Positions 1 to 6,018 are shown, numbered from the stretch's first letter. The stretch is 7,471 bases of DNA from Oscillospiraceae bacterium (GCA_028705905.1 JAQWCP010000068.1:1-7471); one strand, 5' to 3'. The notes: generated by a model from the letters alone, not told the origin. Translations and numbers: made by a program.

Positions 1-771
1 GGTGATATCACAACGGAATCCTGCGTACCGGAAACGACGTACATCCACGGTTACTTTCTGGCAAAGGAGGACTTTGTGGTCTGCGGTCTTCCGGTTTTGC
101 AGCGGGTGTTTGAACTGGTTGGTAAAGCTGTGAAGGTGACGCTTCGCGTTCATGACGGACAGCGGGTTCTAAAAGGCGATATTCTTGCGGACATCGAGGG
201 GCCGGCGCGCGCTGTGCTGACCGGGGAGCGGACGGCGCTGAATTTTCTGCAGCATCTGTCCGGCATCGCAACGTATACAGCTCAGGTGGTGAACGCAGTT
301 TCCGGCACGAAAGCGCGCATTACCGATACGCGCAAAACGACCCCAGGCCTTCGCATTCTGGAAAAATACGCGGTACAGGTCGGCGGGGGTTCCAATCACC
401 GCATGGGTCTATCCGACGGGGTGCTGATTAAAGACAATCATATCGTCGCGGCGGGCGGCATCGCCGCTGCAGTTGCCGCGGCACGCAGCTCTATTTCGCA
501 CATGCTGAAAATCGAAGTGGAAACGACCAATCTTGCAGAAATTGACGAAGCACTCAAAGCACATGCCGACATCATTATGCTGGACAATATGACAAACGAA
601 CAGATGAAGCAGGCCGTCCTTCATATCGGCGGGCGTGCGCTGGTTGAGGCCTCCGGCAATATGGGCGATCGGGATTTAAGAGCGGTTGCGGAAACAGGGG
701 TCGATCTTATTTCCATCGGCGCGTTGACGCACACGGTACGCACAGCGGACATCAGCCTGAAATTTATTTGA
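1..771 (+). CDS. nadC: Nicotinate-nucleotide pyrophosphorylase (carboxylating), 5' end missing
   Basis: This enzyme (quinolinate phosphoribosyltransferase) turns quinolinate and PRPP into nicotinate mononucleotide, CO2 and pyrophosphate, the entry to NAD in de novo synthesis. The frame is open from base 1, so the start lies outside; 256 codons are visible. About 20-30 N-terminal residues are missing by comparison with the usual 275-285. Counting from the first visible codon, the GDITTES motif is at residues 1-7, TDTRKTTPG at 108-116 (Arg/Lys of the active site), GGGSNHR at 128-134, KDNH at 144-147, EVET at 172-175, LDN around 195 and EASGN at 216-220. These are the conserved active-site segments of the type II PRTase barrel. 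nadC usually closes a nadB-nadA-nadC cluster, which would lie to the left. A hairpin terminator follows 70 bases downstream. Base composition is visibly richer in G+C than the pan genes. Confidence 0.97.
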   Translation, partial: GDITTESCVPETTYIHGYFLAKEDFVVCGLPVLQRVFELVGKAVKVTLRVHDGQRVLKGDILADIEGPARAVLTGERTALNFLQHLSGIATYTAQVVNAVSGTKARITDTRKTTPGLRILEKYAVQVGGGSNHRMGLSDGVLIKDNHIVAAGGIAAAVAAARSSISHMLKIEVETTNLAEIDEALKAHADIIMLDNMTNEQMKQAVLHIGGRALVEASGNMGDRDLRAVAETGVDLISIGALTHTVRTADISLKFI

Positions 772-841
772 CCCACAAATAAAAAAGTTGCAAAAAAACA
801 GACCCCACTCAACTGGGAAATGATTTAAACCATATTTGTAT

Positions 842-884
842 CTGCGGCGTACCGGCTTTTCCGGTGCGCCGCAGTATGTTTTTG
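842..884 (+). terminator. Rho-independent terminator after nadC
   Basis: A 14-bp stem (842-855 paired with 861-874, one U-G wobble) closes a CTTTT loop and is followed by TATGTTTTT. It lies 70 bases past the nadC stop on the same strand, so it most likely ends the nad transcript. Confidence 0.75.
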
Positions 885-904
885 ACGCAATTTTTCAACA
901 AAAA

Positions 905-1015
905 CAATTTTCCATCTCTTTACATATTGACAGCGAGCCGGATACCTTAATGGCTGCCCCAGTTGCGGCGCAGGCAAATGCCATCCATGTAGACGTAGGG
1001 ATATTTATGGTACAG
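905..1015 (-). pseudogene. Decayed IS256/Mutator-type transposase fragment
   Basis: Read on the minus strand, codons from 1012 down to 956 give YHK followed by YPYVYMDGICLRRNWG. This matches, from memory of the family, the segment around the first catalytic aspartate of IS256/Mutator (transposase_mut) enzymes, typically Y-P-Y-x-Y-x-D-G-x-x-x-x-x-x-W-G. The frame then hits a stop at 949-947. It continues as an AVN(M)-stop-RDG-like stretch to about 905, which recalls the A-I-x-V-N-E-D-G segment that follows in intact enzymes. No start, no further DDE motifs and no terminal inverted repeats were recognised, so this is only a scrap. The plus-strand ORF over the same bases (836-1027) is judged an antisense shadow. 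The assignment rests on motif memory, not on a database search. Confidence 0.5.
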
Positions 1016-1084
1016 AAAAAAAATTAATCCAAATCCAAAAAAACAATTGAAAAATATGTGTTATTCTGCAATAATAAAACTGGC

Positions 1085-1132
1085 GGTATCTTTAATGAAC
1101 TGTACAAGCGGTGGTATCTTTATGAACTGCAC
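1085..1132. repeat. Imperfect tandem direct repeat, period 28
   Basis: Two copies of about 20 bases, at 1085-1105 and 1113-1132, share GGTATCTTT, then A or nothing, then ATGAACTG, then T or C, then AC. They differ by one indel and one substitution. The repeat lies next to the transposase scrap and may be remains of element ends or a local duplication. No function is assigned. Confidence 0.6.
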
Positions 1133-1391
1133 GCAATTGAGGCTTTACCCATCAAATTTTGGAAATCTGCTTTGATCCTTTGTGACAGAGACAAGACGTT
1201 CTATTTTATGTTTAAAACAATGTCTTTTTCGTCTGTTGAAGGAGGCTCGCTCTAGCCTATGGAGCGGCCATACAGGTGAAAGAGACTTTTTTGTATTGAT
1301 AGGATTGTTTTAACAGGTACCCGGGGACCTCAATCGCGCAAACCGTTTGAATGAGTAAGAAGAACTGCACACTTTACATTGAGGTGATCTA
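1133..1391. other. Intergenic region upstream of the pan operon
   Basis: No convincing gene is seen here. A plus-strand open frame at 1058-1255 has no ribosome binding site and no recognisable product. A weak promoter-like pair (TTGTGA at 1180-1185, 16 bases, TATTTT at 1202-1207) could serve the pan operon but is not strong. A near-palindrome AGGTACCC/GGGGACCT (1315-1330, one mismatched pair) sits about 60 bases before panG and could be an operator. No known riboswitch or T-box motif was found. Confidence 0.4.
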
Positions 1392-1394
1392 TTG
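1381..1394 (+). promoter_or_regulatory. Ribosome binding site fixing the TTG start of panG
   Basis: GAGGTG at 1381-1386 lies five bases before TTG at 1392. The next codons lead straight into the Rossmann beta strand and the GAGKVG loop, so there is no room for a later start. The TTG is therefore taken as initiator. Confidence 0.75.
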
Positions 1395-2273
1395 AACATC
1401 GGATTCATCGGCGCAGGGAAGGTCGGAAAGGCTCTCGGGCTTTATTTTAAAAGTCACGGGCTTCCTATTTCCGGGTATTACAGCAGAACGGCAAAGTCAG
1501 CTCAAGATGCGGCAATGCTGACTGAATCGAAAGATTTCAAGTCGCTCAACTCCTTAGCTAACGCGAGCGACACCGTTTTTATCACGGTACCTGATCAAGC
1601 CCTAGCAGAAATTGACTGTGAAGCAGCGGCTTTGCTTCATAAAAATGTTGTTAAAACTGGTACAACCTGGATTCATGTGAGCGGGGCTCACCCGGCAGGT
1701 TGTCTTGCTGATATCAAAAAAGCAGGATGCGAAGTGGGCAGTATGCACCCACTTCAGAGTTTTGGTGAGCCAGTTTCCAGTGCGGCAGGCCTTGATAAAG
1801 CCTGGTTCACGCTGGAAGGGACAGAAAAAGCCGTTCAGGTGATGAAAACAATTTTAGACAAAACAGGCGGAAAATACAGCCTTATTCAGGCTGAAAACAA
1901 GCCTTTATATCATGCTGGTGCGTGTGAGATTTCAAACTTTATGGTAACACTGATAGAGAGCGGCATACGTTTTTTTGAGGCGGCAGGTATGAATCGGAAA
2001 GACATCTTTCAGGCAATCGAGCCGCTCATAGAAGCAACATTGTGTAACATTCGGGAAAAAGATACTGTTGAGGCTCTGACCGGCCCAATTGTCCGCGGAG
2101 ACTTTAATACTGTCAGTGCTCACCTAAAGGCAATGGAAACACTGCTGCCTTCCGAATTGAATTTTTATAAGGCAATGGCGCTCAAAACAGCTCTCATGCT
2201 GGAAGACAAAAGGCTGACACACGAGCAAACCGAAAAATTCCAATACATTCTGGAGGAAACAACTCATGTCTGA
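1392..2273 (+). CDS. panG: Ketopantoate reductase, PanG type (Rossmann plus DUF2520)
   Basis: This is likely the NADPH-dependent reduction of 2-dehydropantoate to pantoate in the cytosol. At 293 residues it has an N-terminal Rossmann fold with GAGKVG at 7-12, SRT at 31-33 after the second strand (which would suit NADP binding, an inference), TVFITVPD at 61-68 and HVSGAH at 95-100. The DUF2520 hallmark HPLQSF is at 119-124. The C-terminal helical half carries YHAGA...SN at 173-182. Proteins of this type were described as PanG, an alternative ketopantoate reductase, in Francisella, with homologues reported in Enterococcus faecalis and Clostridium difficile. Placement as first gene before panB, panC and panD, with no panE or ilvC in view, supports the role. 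It starts at TTG with a good ribosome binding site. Its last 8 bases overlap panB, implying translational coupling. The specific reductase role is inferred from family and context. Confidence 0.85.
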   Translation: MNIGFIGAGKVGKALGLYFKSHGLPISGYYSRTAKSAQDAAMLTESKDFKSLNSLANASDTVFITVPDQALAEIDCEAAALLHKNVVKTGTTWIHVSGAHPAGCLADIKKAGCEVGSMHPLQSFGEPVSSAAGLDKAWFTLEGTEKAVQVMKTILDKTGGKYSLIQAENKPLYHAGACEISNFMVTLIESGIRFFEAAGMNRKDIFQAIEPLIEATLCNIREKDTVEALTGPIVRGDFNTVSAHLKAMETLLPSELNFYKAMALKTALMLEDKRLTHEQTEKFQYILEETTHV

Positions 2274-3099
2274 TAAATTTACAACACAGTCATTTTTAAA
2301 TGCCAAGAAAAATAACAGAAAAATTACCATGCTGACGGCCTATGATTATTCGATGGCCCAAATTTTAGATGAAAGCGGCATTGACGCCATTCTGGTGGGC
2401 GATTCTCTTGCAATGCCAATTCAGGGTAAAGATTCTACCCTTGATGTGACCATCGACGAAATGCTTTATCACTGCAGATGCGCAGCAAGGGGTATAAAAA
2501 CCACTATGCTTGTGGGCGATATGCCGTTTCTGACCTATCAGATTAATTCCGACGAGGCAGTTCGCAATGCAGGGCGGTTTATCCAGGAGGGCAAGGTTAA
2601 CGCAGTAAAACTCGAGGGTGGTGTATCCATGGCGGCGACGGTTCAGGCGATCGTTAAGGCCCAGATACCCGTCATGGGTCATATCGGCCTGACGCCGCAA
2701 TCGGTCAATGTTTTCGGTGGCTTTAAGGTACAAGGGAAGGAAGAGAGTGCCGCAAAAGCGCTGATCGAAGACGCTAAGGCACTGGAGGATGCGGGCGCCT
2801 TTGCAATCGTTCTTGAGGCTGTCCCGGAGAAACTCGCAAAGTTAATCACCGAGAAAGTCAGCATACCAACGATCGGCATCGGTGCTGGGAAATACTGCGA
2901 CGGACAGATTTTGGTCGTCCATGACATGTTGGGGCTTTATTCCGACTTCACACCGAAATTTGTGAAGCAGTATGCCAAACTGAGAGAGACAATGGCTGAG
3001 GCTGTCTGTAATTATATCAGCGATGTCAAATCTCAGCAGTTTCCAGAAAAACAGCATACCTACACGATGAACGACGATATTTTAGAAAGACTCTATTAA
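2266..3099 (+). CDS. panB: 3-methyl-2-oxobutanoate hydroxymethyltransferase
   Basis: PanB transfers a hydroxymethyl group from 5,10-methylene-tetrahydrofolate to 2-oxoisovalerate, giving ketopantoate, the first committed step to pantothenate. The 277-residue length is normal for this TIM-barrel enzyme. Visible motifs are LTAYDY at 23-28, VGDS with metal ligand D46, VGDMPF with D85, KLEGG at 115-119, GHIGLTPQS at 138-146, the presumed catalytic base in LEAVP (E184) and IGIGAG at 203-208. These match the E. coli residues D45, D84, K112, E114 and E181 with small offsets. The ATG overlaps the end of panG by 8 bases and has GGAGG at 2252-2256, nine bases upstream. panC follows after 18 bases with its own AGGAAGG site. 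The product goes to PanG for reduction. Confidence 0.97.
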   Translation: MSDKFTTQSFLNAKKNNRKITMLTAYDYSMAQILDESGIDAILVGDSLAMPIQGKDSTLDVTIDEMLYHCRCAARGIKTTMLVGDMPFLTYQINSDEAVRNAGRFIQEGKVNAVKLEGGVSMAATVQAIVKAQIPVMGHIGLTPQSVNVFGGFKVQGKEESAAKALIEDAKALEDAGAFAIVLEAVPEKLAKLITEKVSIPTIGIGAGKYCDGQILVVHDMLGLYSDFTPKFVKQYAKLRETMAEAVCNYISDVKSQQFPEKQHTYTMNDDILERLY

Positions 3100-3117
3100 T
3101 TCATAGGAAGGTGTAAA

Positions 3118-3993
3118 ATGAGTTTGATCCATACGATCGATAAGCTGGAAGCTTGGTTTGGCTATAAGGATCGCCAAAACAAAACACTTGGTTTTGTTCC
3201 AACGATGGGATACCTGCATGAAGGCCATTTGTCTCTCATTAAAGCTGCGAAATCTGAAAATGACCTGGTCGTTGTAAGCGTCTTTGTCAATCCCACGCAA
3301 TTTTCACCCGGTGAAGACCTTGAAAGCTACCCGCGGGACATCGACCGGGATTATAGACTGGCGTACGAAGCCGGAGCCGATGTTGTTTTCAATCCCGAAA
3401 CGGATGAGATATATATGCCCGGTTCCTCTACGGCGGTTGAGGTGGTGGGAGAATTCACGAAAAAGCTGTGCGGGGCGTCCAGGCCGACACACTTCAAAGG
3501 CGTTACAACTGTTGTCAACATTTTATTTAACATCGTCAAGCCGGACAAAGCATATTTCGGACAGAAAGACGCTCAACAGGCATTTATCATCAAAAAAATG
3601 GTTAGAGATCTCCATATGCCGGTTGAGGTTGTCATCTGCCCCATCGTCAGAGAGTCGGATGGACTTGCAATGAGCTCGAGAAATGTCTATCTTAGCTCCG
3701 AGGAGCGAAAACAGGCAACCAGTCTCAACAAAGGGCTTCAAAAAGCCGAAGAGTATCTAAAGTCCGGGATTGCTGGCTGCGGCAGTGTAGAGAAATTGAT
3801 TGAAATCATAGAAGGTACTATAAAGAGCCAGAACCTGGGAGTCATCGACTACGTCCAGATTCTTGATGCTGAAACACTTGGTGACATAGCGACAATTGAG
3901 CCAGGAAAGAAAGCCTTGGTGGCGGTAGCTGTGAAATTTGGGAATACAAGACTAATTGATAACAGGGTGTTATCGATTGAAAAGGGGATATAA
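3118..3993 (+). CDS. panC: Pantothenate synthetase (pantoate--beta-alanine ligase)
   Basis: PanC joins pantoate, made by PanB and PanG, to beta-alanine, made by PanD, using ATP through a pantoyl-adenylate. The 291-residue length fits the family. The nucleotidyltransferase signature is complete: PTMGYLHEGH at 28-37 (HIGH-like histidines H34 and H37), FVNPTQF at 56-62, YPRD at 71-74, FGQKDAQQ at 148-155 and RESDGLAMSSRN at 179-190, whose MSSRN segment takes the KMSKS role. The ATG at 3118 has AGGAAGG at 3105-3111, and no upstream in-frame start competes. The ribosome binding site of panD (AGGGG at 3983-3987) lies within the last codons, and panD begins two bases after the stop, so the two are probably translated together. 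Confidence 0.97.
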   Translation: MSLIHTIDKLEAWFGYKDRQNKTLGFVPTMGYLHEGHLSLIKAAKSENDLVVVSVFVNPTQFSPGEDLESYPRDIDRDYRLAYEAGADVVFNPETDEIYMPGSSTAVEVVGEFTKKLCGASRPTHFKGVTTVVNILFNIVKPDKAYFGQKDAQQAFIIKKMVRDLHMPVEVVICPIVRESDGLAMSSRNVYLSSEERKQATSLNKGLQKAEEYLKSGIAGCGSVEKLIEIIEGTIKSQNLGVIDYVQILDAETLGDIATIEPGKKALVAVAVKFGNTRLIDNRVLSIEKGI

Positions 3994-3995
3994 AA

Positions 3996-4379
3996 ATGCT
4001 TTTAAATATGTTCAAAGGCAAGCTACACAGGGCGACCGTAACCCAGGCTGACATCAATTATGTTGGCAGCATCACGATAGATAGCGCGCTTATGGAGAAA
4101 GCTGGCATTCTGCCGGGTGAAAAGGTGCAGATTGTCAATCTAAATAACGGTGAACGCTTTGAAACGTACACCATCAAGGGTGAAGCCGACAGCGGTATTA
4201 TCTGCATCAACGGCGCCGCCGCAAGACTCGTGCAGGTGGGCGACAAGGTCATTATTATTGCCTACGCCCTAATGGATGAAAATGAGGCGAAAATATTTCA
4301 GCCAAATGTGCTTGTCCTGGACGAGAAAAACAGGGTCATCCGGATAAAGCATGAAGAACTCCACGGCACGACAGAATAA
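3996..4379 (+). CDS. panD: Aspartate 1-decarboxylase, pyruvoyl type, proenzyme
   Basis: PanD decarboxylates L-aspartate to beta-alanine, the second substrate of PanC. It is made as an inactive chain that cuts itself between G24 and S25, turning the serine into the pyruvoyl cofactor at the head of the larger fragment. Here YVGS at 22-25 gives exactly that site. K9, Y22, R54, T57, Y58 and N72 all fall at the positions known in E. coli PanD, so the ATG at 3996 rather than the internal Met5 is the better start. The length of 127 residues is typical. It is the last gene of the operon. No terminator lies directly behind it; the first strong hairpin is 250 bases downstream, and the panD frame stays open across most of that gap. 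Confidence 0.97.
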   Translation: MLLNMFKGKLHRATVTQADINYVGSITIDSALMEKAGILPGEKVQIVNLNNGERFETYTIKGEADSGIICINGAAARLVQVGDKVIIIAYALMDENEAKIFQPNVLVLDEKNRVIRIKHEELHGTTE

Positions 4380-4628
4380 GAATGTGAGCAGCATAGAACA
4401 GCCGGTGCGGCTGTAGAGGCGATCAATGGCGTTAGGCAGATCAGAAGGCAGCCTCGCGCTTGCATCTACGAGGCCCTTGCAGAATATATAACTGCAAGCA
4501 TCCATACTCTTGGCAACCACAAATTTATGGTGTATGATGTTGTATCCGAAACGGCGGCGAGACCCAAGGTTTACGTAAATTTGCCGATATCTTTTATCCC
4601 ATGGCGGATATCAGAAAATAAACATACA
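4380..4628 (+). other. Spacer after panD with a long stop-free frame, no recognised gene
   Basis: In the same phase as panD the frame runs without a stop from 4380 to the TAG at 4737-4739. The first part, through 4610, has a plausible protein-like mix of residues (for example EALAEYITASIHTLG around 4466-4510). There is no ATG until 4527, no ribosome binding site and no family I recognise. A small perfect hairpin ACAGCCG-GTG-CGGCTGT (4398-4414) has no T-run. It could be a decayed gene, an ancestral panD extension or chance. Confidence 0.25.
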
Positions 4629-4772
4629 AAAGCCCACTTTGTACAATTTCCAAAATGTACAAAGTGGGCTTTGTGTGATAGCAGATCCTTTCGATCTTCT
4701 CCTTGCTTTTTTGCCTGGAGCATCTTCGGTACCCGCTAGGGTATCAATGCCGAAAGGGCAGCAAACGAACAT
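4611..4772 (-). other. Short open frame crossing both hairpins, coding status doubtful
   Basis: On the minus strand an ATG at 4772-4770 opens a 53-codon frame ending at TGA 4613-4611. The same frame is open back to a stop at 4850-4848. It holds GIDTLAGTEDAPGKKARRRS in its first half, with a strongly basic patch, and LCTFWKLYKVGF encoded by the perfect inverted repeat. No ribosome binding site is seen, and much of it is dictated by hairpin bases, so I regard translation as unlikely but the frame as worth recording. Confidence 0.15.
4629..4672. terminator. Perfect 17-bp inverted repeat, likely bidirectional terminator
   Basis: AAAGCCCACTTTGTACA (4629-4645) is exactly repeated in reverse complement at 4656-4672 around a 10-base loop. 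The A-rich left edge and T-rich right edge give a terminator-like hairpin on either strand, although the T tract is only three bases plus TGTGTG. It is the first strong hairpin after panD and so the likely end of the pan transcript. It may equally be part of a dispersed repeat. Confidence 0.6.
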
Positions 4773-4793
4773 AGGAAATGCTCCCGGTTTTTT
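4714..4793 (+). terminator. Nested hairpin ending in a T-run
   Basis: An outer stem (4714-4723 with 4778-4787, one mismatch) encloses an inner stem TTCGG/CCGAA (4725-4729 with 4750-4754) continued by TACCC/GGGTA (4730-4734 with 4739-4743, loop GCTA). TTTTTT (4788-4793) follows the outer stem. The shape is that of a terminator with a structured loop, or a small structured RNA with a built-in terminator. No known riboswitch consensus was matched. Confidence 0.4.
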
Positions 4794-4820
4794 GACAAGT
4801 TTATTAATTCGTGTTATTAG
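4792..4820 (+). promoter_or_regulatory. Possible sigma-A promoter
   Basis: TTGACA (4792-4797), 17 bases, TATTAG (4815-4820). The -35 box overlaps the T-run of the preceding hairpin. It is weaker in the -10 box than the promoter 80 bases further on. Confidence 0.4.
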
Positions 4821-4875
4821 GTAAAAGAATGTCTTCTGATTCCCTTTTTAAATACACCAAACGGAATATTGATTG

Positions 4876-4904
4876 TTGAGAAATATCAGACCACTTGTTA
4901 TAAT
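4876..4904 (+). promoter_or_regulatory. Strong sigma-A promoter with extended -10
   Basis: TTGAGA (4876-4881), 17 bases, TATAAT (4899-4904), with TG one base before the -10 box (TGTTATAAT). Transcription would begin near 4911 and run into the gene starting at 5041. This is the best promoter in the window. Confidence 0.8.
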
Positions 4905-4910
4905 CTATAG

Positions 4911-5040
4911 AAAGATTACAGTCAGCCACTATTGAGTGGCCAATTAATCAAATGGTTCTCAGGTAAAAGTACGCTCTCATAAATAGCAAACAGCCTAGGC
5001 GGCCACCATCACATTTTATACATTTGGGGGAGACTACATT
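4911..5040 (+). promoter_or_regulatory. 130-base leader of the NIF3-like gene with two exclusive pairings
   Basis: GCCACT/AGTGGC (4925-4930 with 4935-4940, loop ATTG) forms a tight hairpin just after the promoter. GTGGCC (4936-4941) can instead pair with GGCCAC (5001-5006), close to the ribosome binding site GGGGGAG (5026-5032). The pairings share bases, so they exclude each other. No known riboswitch class was recognised. Confidence 0.3.
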
Positions 5041-5373
5041 GTGAACGATTTTCTCTATTGTAAAATTGAAATTTTTATTCCCAAACCCCATCTGGCTCCT
5101 CTGCAGGAGGCTTTGCAACGTGTAGATGCCGGCCACATTGGAAACTATGACAGTTGCCTGTCCTACAGCGAGGTGACAGGCTGCTGGCGGCCACTGGCCG
5201 GGAGTAACCCCTATATCGGCACAACGAATGCCCTCAGTTCGGAACCTGAGCTGAAGGTCGAGGTTACTTGCCTGCGCGCAAATGTGGATGTCACAGTTGA
5301 TGCCATCAAGAAGGCACATCCCTATGAGACTCCGGTGATCAATGTGATCCCTCTGTATCGGACGAGTTTTTGA
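5041..5373 (+). CDS. Stand-alone NIF3/YqfO insert-domain protein (CutA/PII-like fold)
   Basis: This 110-residue protein matches the small domain that is inserted in the middle of YqfO-type NIF3 proteins and also occurs alone (COG3323-like). The supporting motifs are a hydrophobic KIEIFIP strand at 8-14, DAGHIGNYDSC at 29-39, TGCWRPL at 46-52, SNPYIG at 55-60, KVEV at 72-75 and the AHPYETP motif at 92-98. In full-length relatives this domain sits between the two metal-binding NIF3 halves, which are absent here. The molecular role of the single domain is not established, and I do not assign one. The GTG start is chosen because GGGGGAG lies eight bases upstream and no in-frame ATG precedes it. 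It is a single-gene unit driven by the promoter at 4876-4904, and it converges with the CarD gene. Confidence 0.85.
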   Translation: MNDFLYCKIEIFIPKPHLAPLQEALQRVDAGHIGNYDSCLSYSEVTGCWRPLAGSNPYIGTTNALSSEPELKVEVTCLRANVDVTVDAIKKAHPYETPVINVIPLYRTSF

Positions 5374-5407
5374 CCACCTACCCGGCAAAGGCTACCTTTC
5401 TGCATAA

Positions 5408-5443
5408 GCCCCGGTGTCCCATCATCAGATGGGGGCCCGGGGC
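5408..5443. terminator. GC-rich hairpin between convergent genes
   Basis: GCCCCGG/CCGGGGC (5408-5414 with 5437-5443) encloses CCCATC/GATGGG (5418-5423 with 5428-5433) with a four-base loop and a three-by-three internal loop. It lies between the stop of the NIF3-like gene and the stop of the CarD gene. No T-run follows on either strand, so it may slow polymerase or protect 3' ends rather than act as a classic terminator. Confidence 0.4.
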
Positions 5444-5496
5444 AATCGCTCCACGCCAGCGCTCCTGCGCCACCTTACGCTACCGCTCTTCTAGGC

Positions 5497-6018
5497 CTAC
5501 TCTTGTTCTTGCACCTGTTGCTGAATCACTTGCTCCAGATATGGGCGCACCTCATCCAAAGGCAAATCCAGCACAATGGCAAACTCGCCGTATAAAAGCT
5601 CCTCTGCCCGTTTAAAATATCGTTGATCTGTCTGCCCCAGTTGTCGCCCATTCTGCCGGACAGTCTGTTCTTTGACGTAAATTGTCTTAATGAGCTGGAT
5701 CAAATCTTCGCAAGCGTGGGTGCGAAATGACGCCTCATACCGGTCGGAAAGAATCCGCAAATTGCAATCCTCTACCTGCTCCTCTTCAATTTCTGGAATC
5801 CGTTCAATAAGTTCCATGACTTCCTCTTTTTTGAGCAGAGGGCGCATAAACACTTTGGTGTCCACCGGAATGTAGATTGTCCCCGCCTGGTAAACAGGAC
5901 ATAGCGTATAATACATCCGTTTGGCGTTTGCAACAGAGACCTGCCCTGGTGCGCCTATGTCCTTCACCTGGCAAACTCCGATGTTGCTGTATATGATATA
6001 ATCGCCCTTTTGAAACAT
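5497..6018 (-). CDS. CarD-family transcriptional regulator
   Basis: CarD/CdnL proteins bind the RNA polymerase beta subunit and the upstream edge of the melted promoter, and change open-complex stability. From the ATG at 6018 the protein has 173 residues, normal for the family. The N-terminal RID (Tudor-like) domain reads FQKGDYIIYSNIGVCQVKDI (2-21), then YYTLCPVY and the GTIYIPVD strand typical of CarD and TRCF. The C-terminal part is mainly helical, with a KRAEELLYGEFAIVLDLP segment resembling the family's last conserved helices, and ends in a glutamine/glutamate-rich tail (QQQVQEQE). A GTG two codons upstream (6024) also fits the frame, but it would sit only three bases from the AGGAGGG site. 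The gene diverges from ferritin and converges on the NIF3-like gene, so it is monocistronic. Which promoters it acts on cannot be read here. Confidence 0.9.
   Translation of the reverse strand: MFQKGDYIIYSNIGVCQVKDIGAPGQVSVANAKRMYYTLCPVYQAGTIYIPVDTKVFMRPLLKKEEVMELIERIPEIEEEQVEDCNLRILSDRYEASFRTHACEDLIQLIKTIYVKEQTVRQNGRQLGQTDQRYFKRAEELLYGEFAIVLDLPLDEVRPYLEQVIQQQVQEQE

Noticed and set aside
76..771. nadC starting at the GTG at 76
   Set aside because: The frame is open to base 1 and the upstream codons encode the conserved GDITTES motif, so the gene begins outside the window.
836..1255. Two plus-strand open frames (836-1027 and 1058-1255) as small genes
   Set aside because: Neither has a ribosome binding site or recognisable product. 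The first contains the nadC terminator and is antisense to the transposase-like fragment.
4269..4520. Minus-strand open frame overlapping the panD end
   Set aside because: Antisense to panD over much of its length, with no ribosome binding site and no family resemblance.
4527..4739. A 70-residue gene after panD starting at 4527
   Set aside because: It has no ribosome binding site and runs through the perfect inverted repeat. Only the longer stop-free frame is noted as an observation.
4714..4793. Cyclic-di-GMP riboswitch suggested by GAAAGGGCAGCAAAC
   Set aside because: Only a short resemblance; the required flanking helices and the conserved core of either class are not present.
5370..5615. 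Plus-strand open frame across the CarD 3' end
   Set aside because: A shadow of the CarD gene and its downstream hairpin, with no ribosome binding site.
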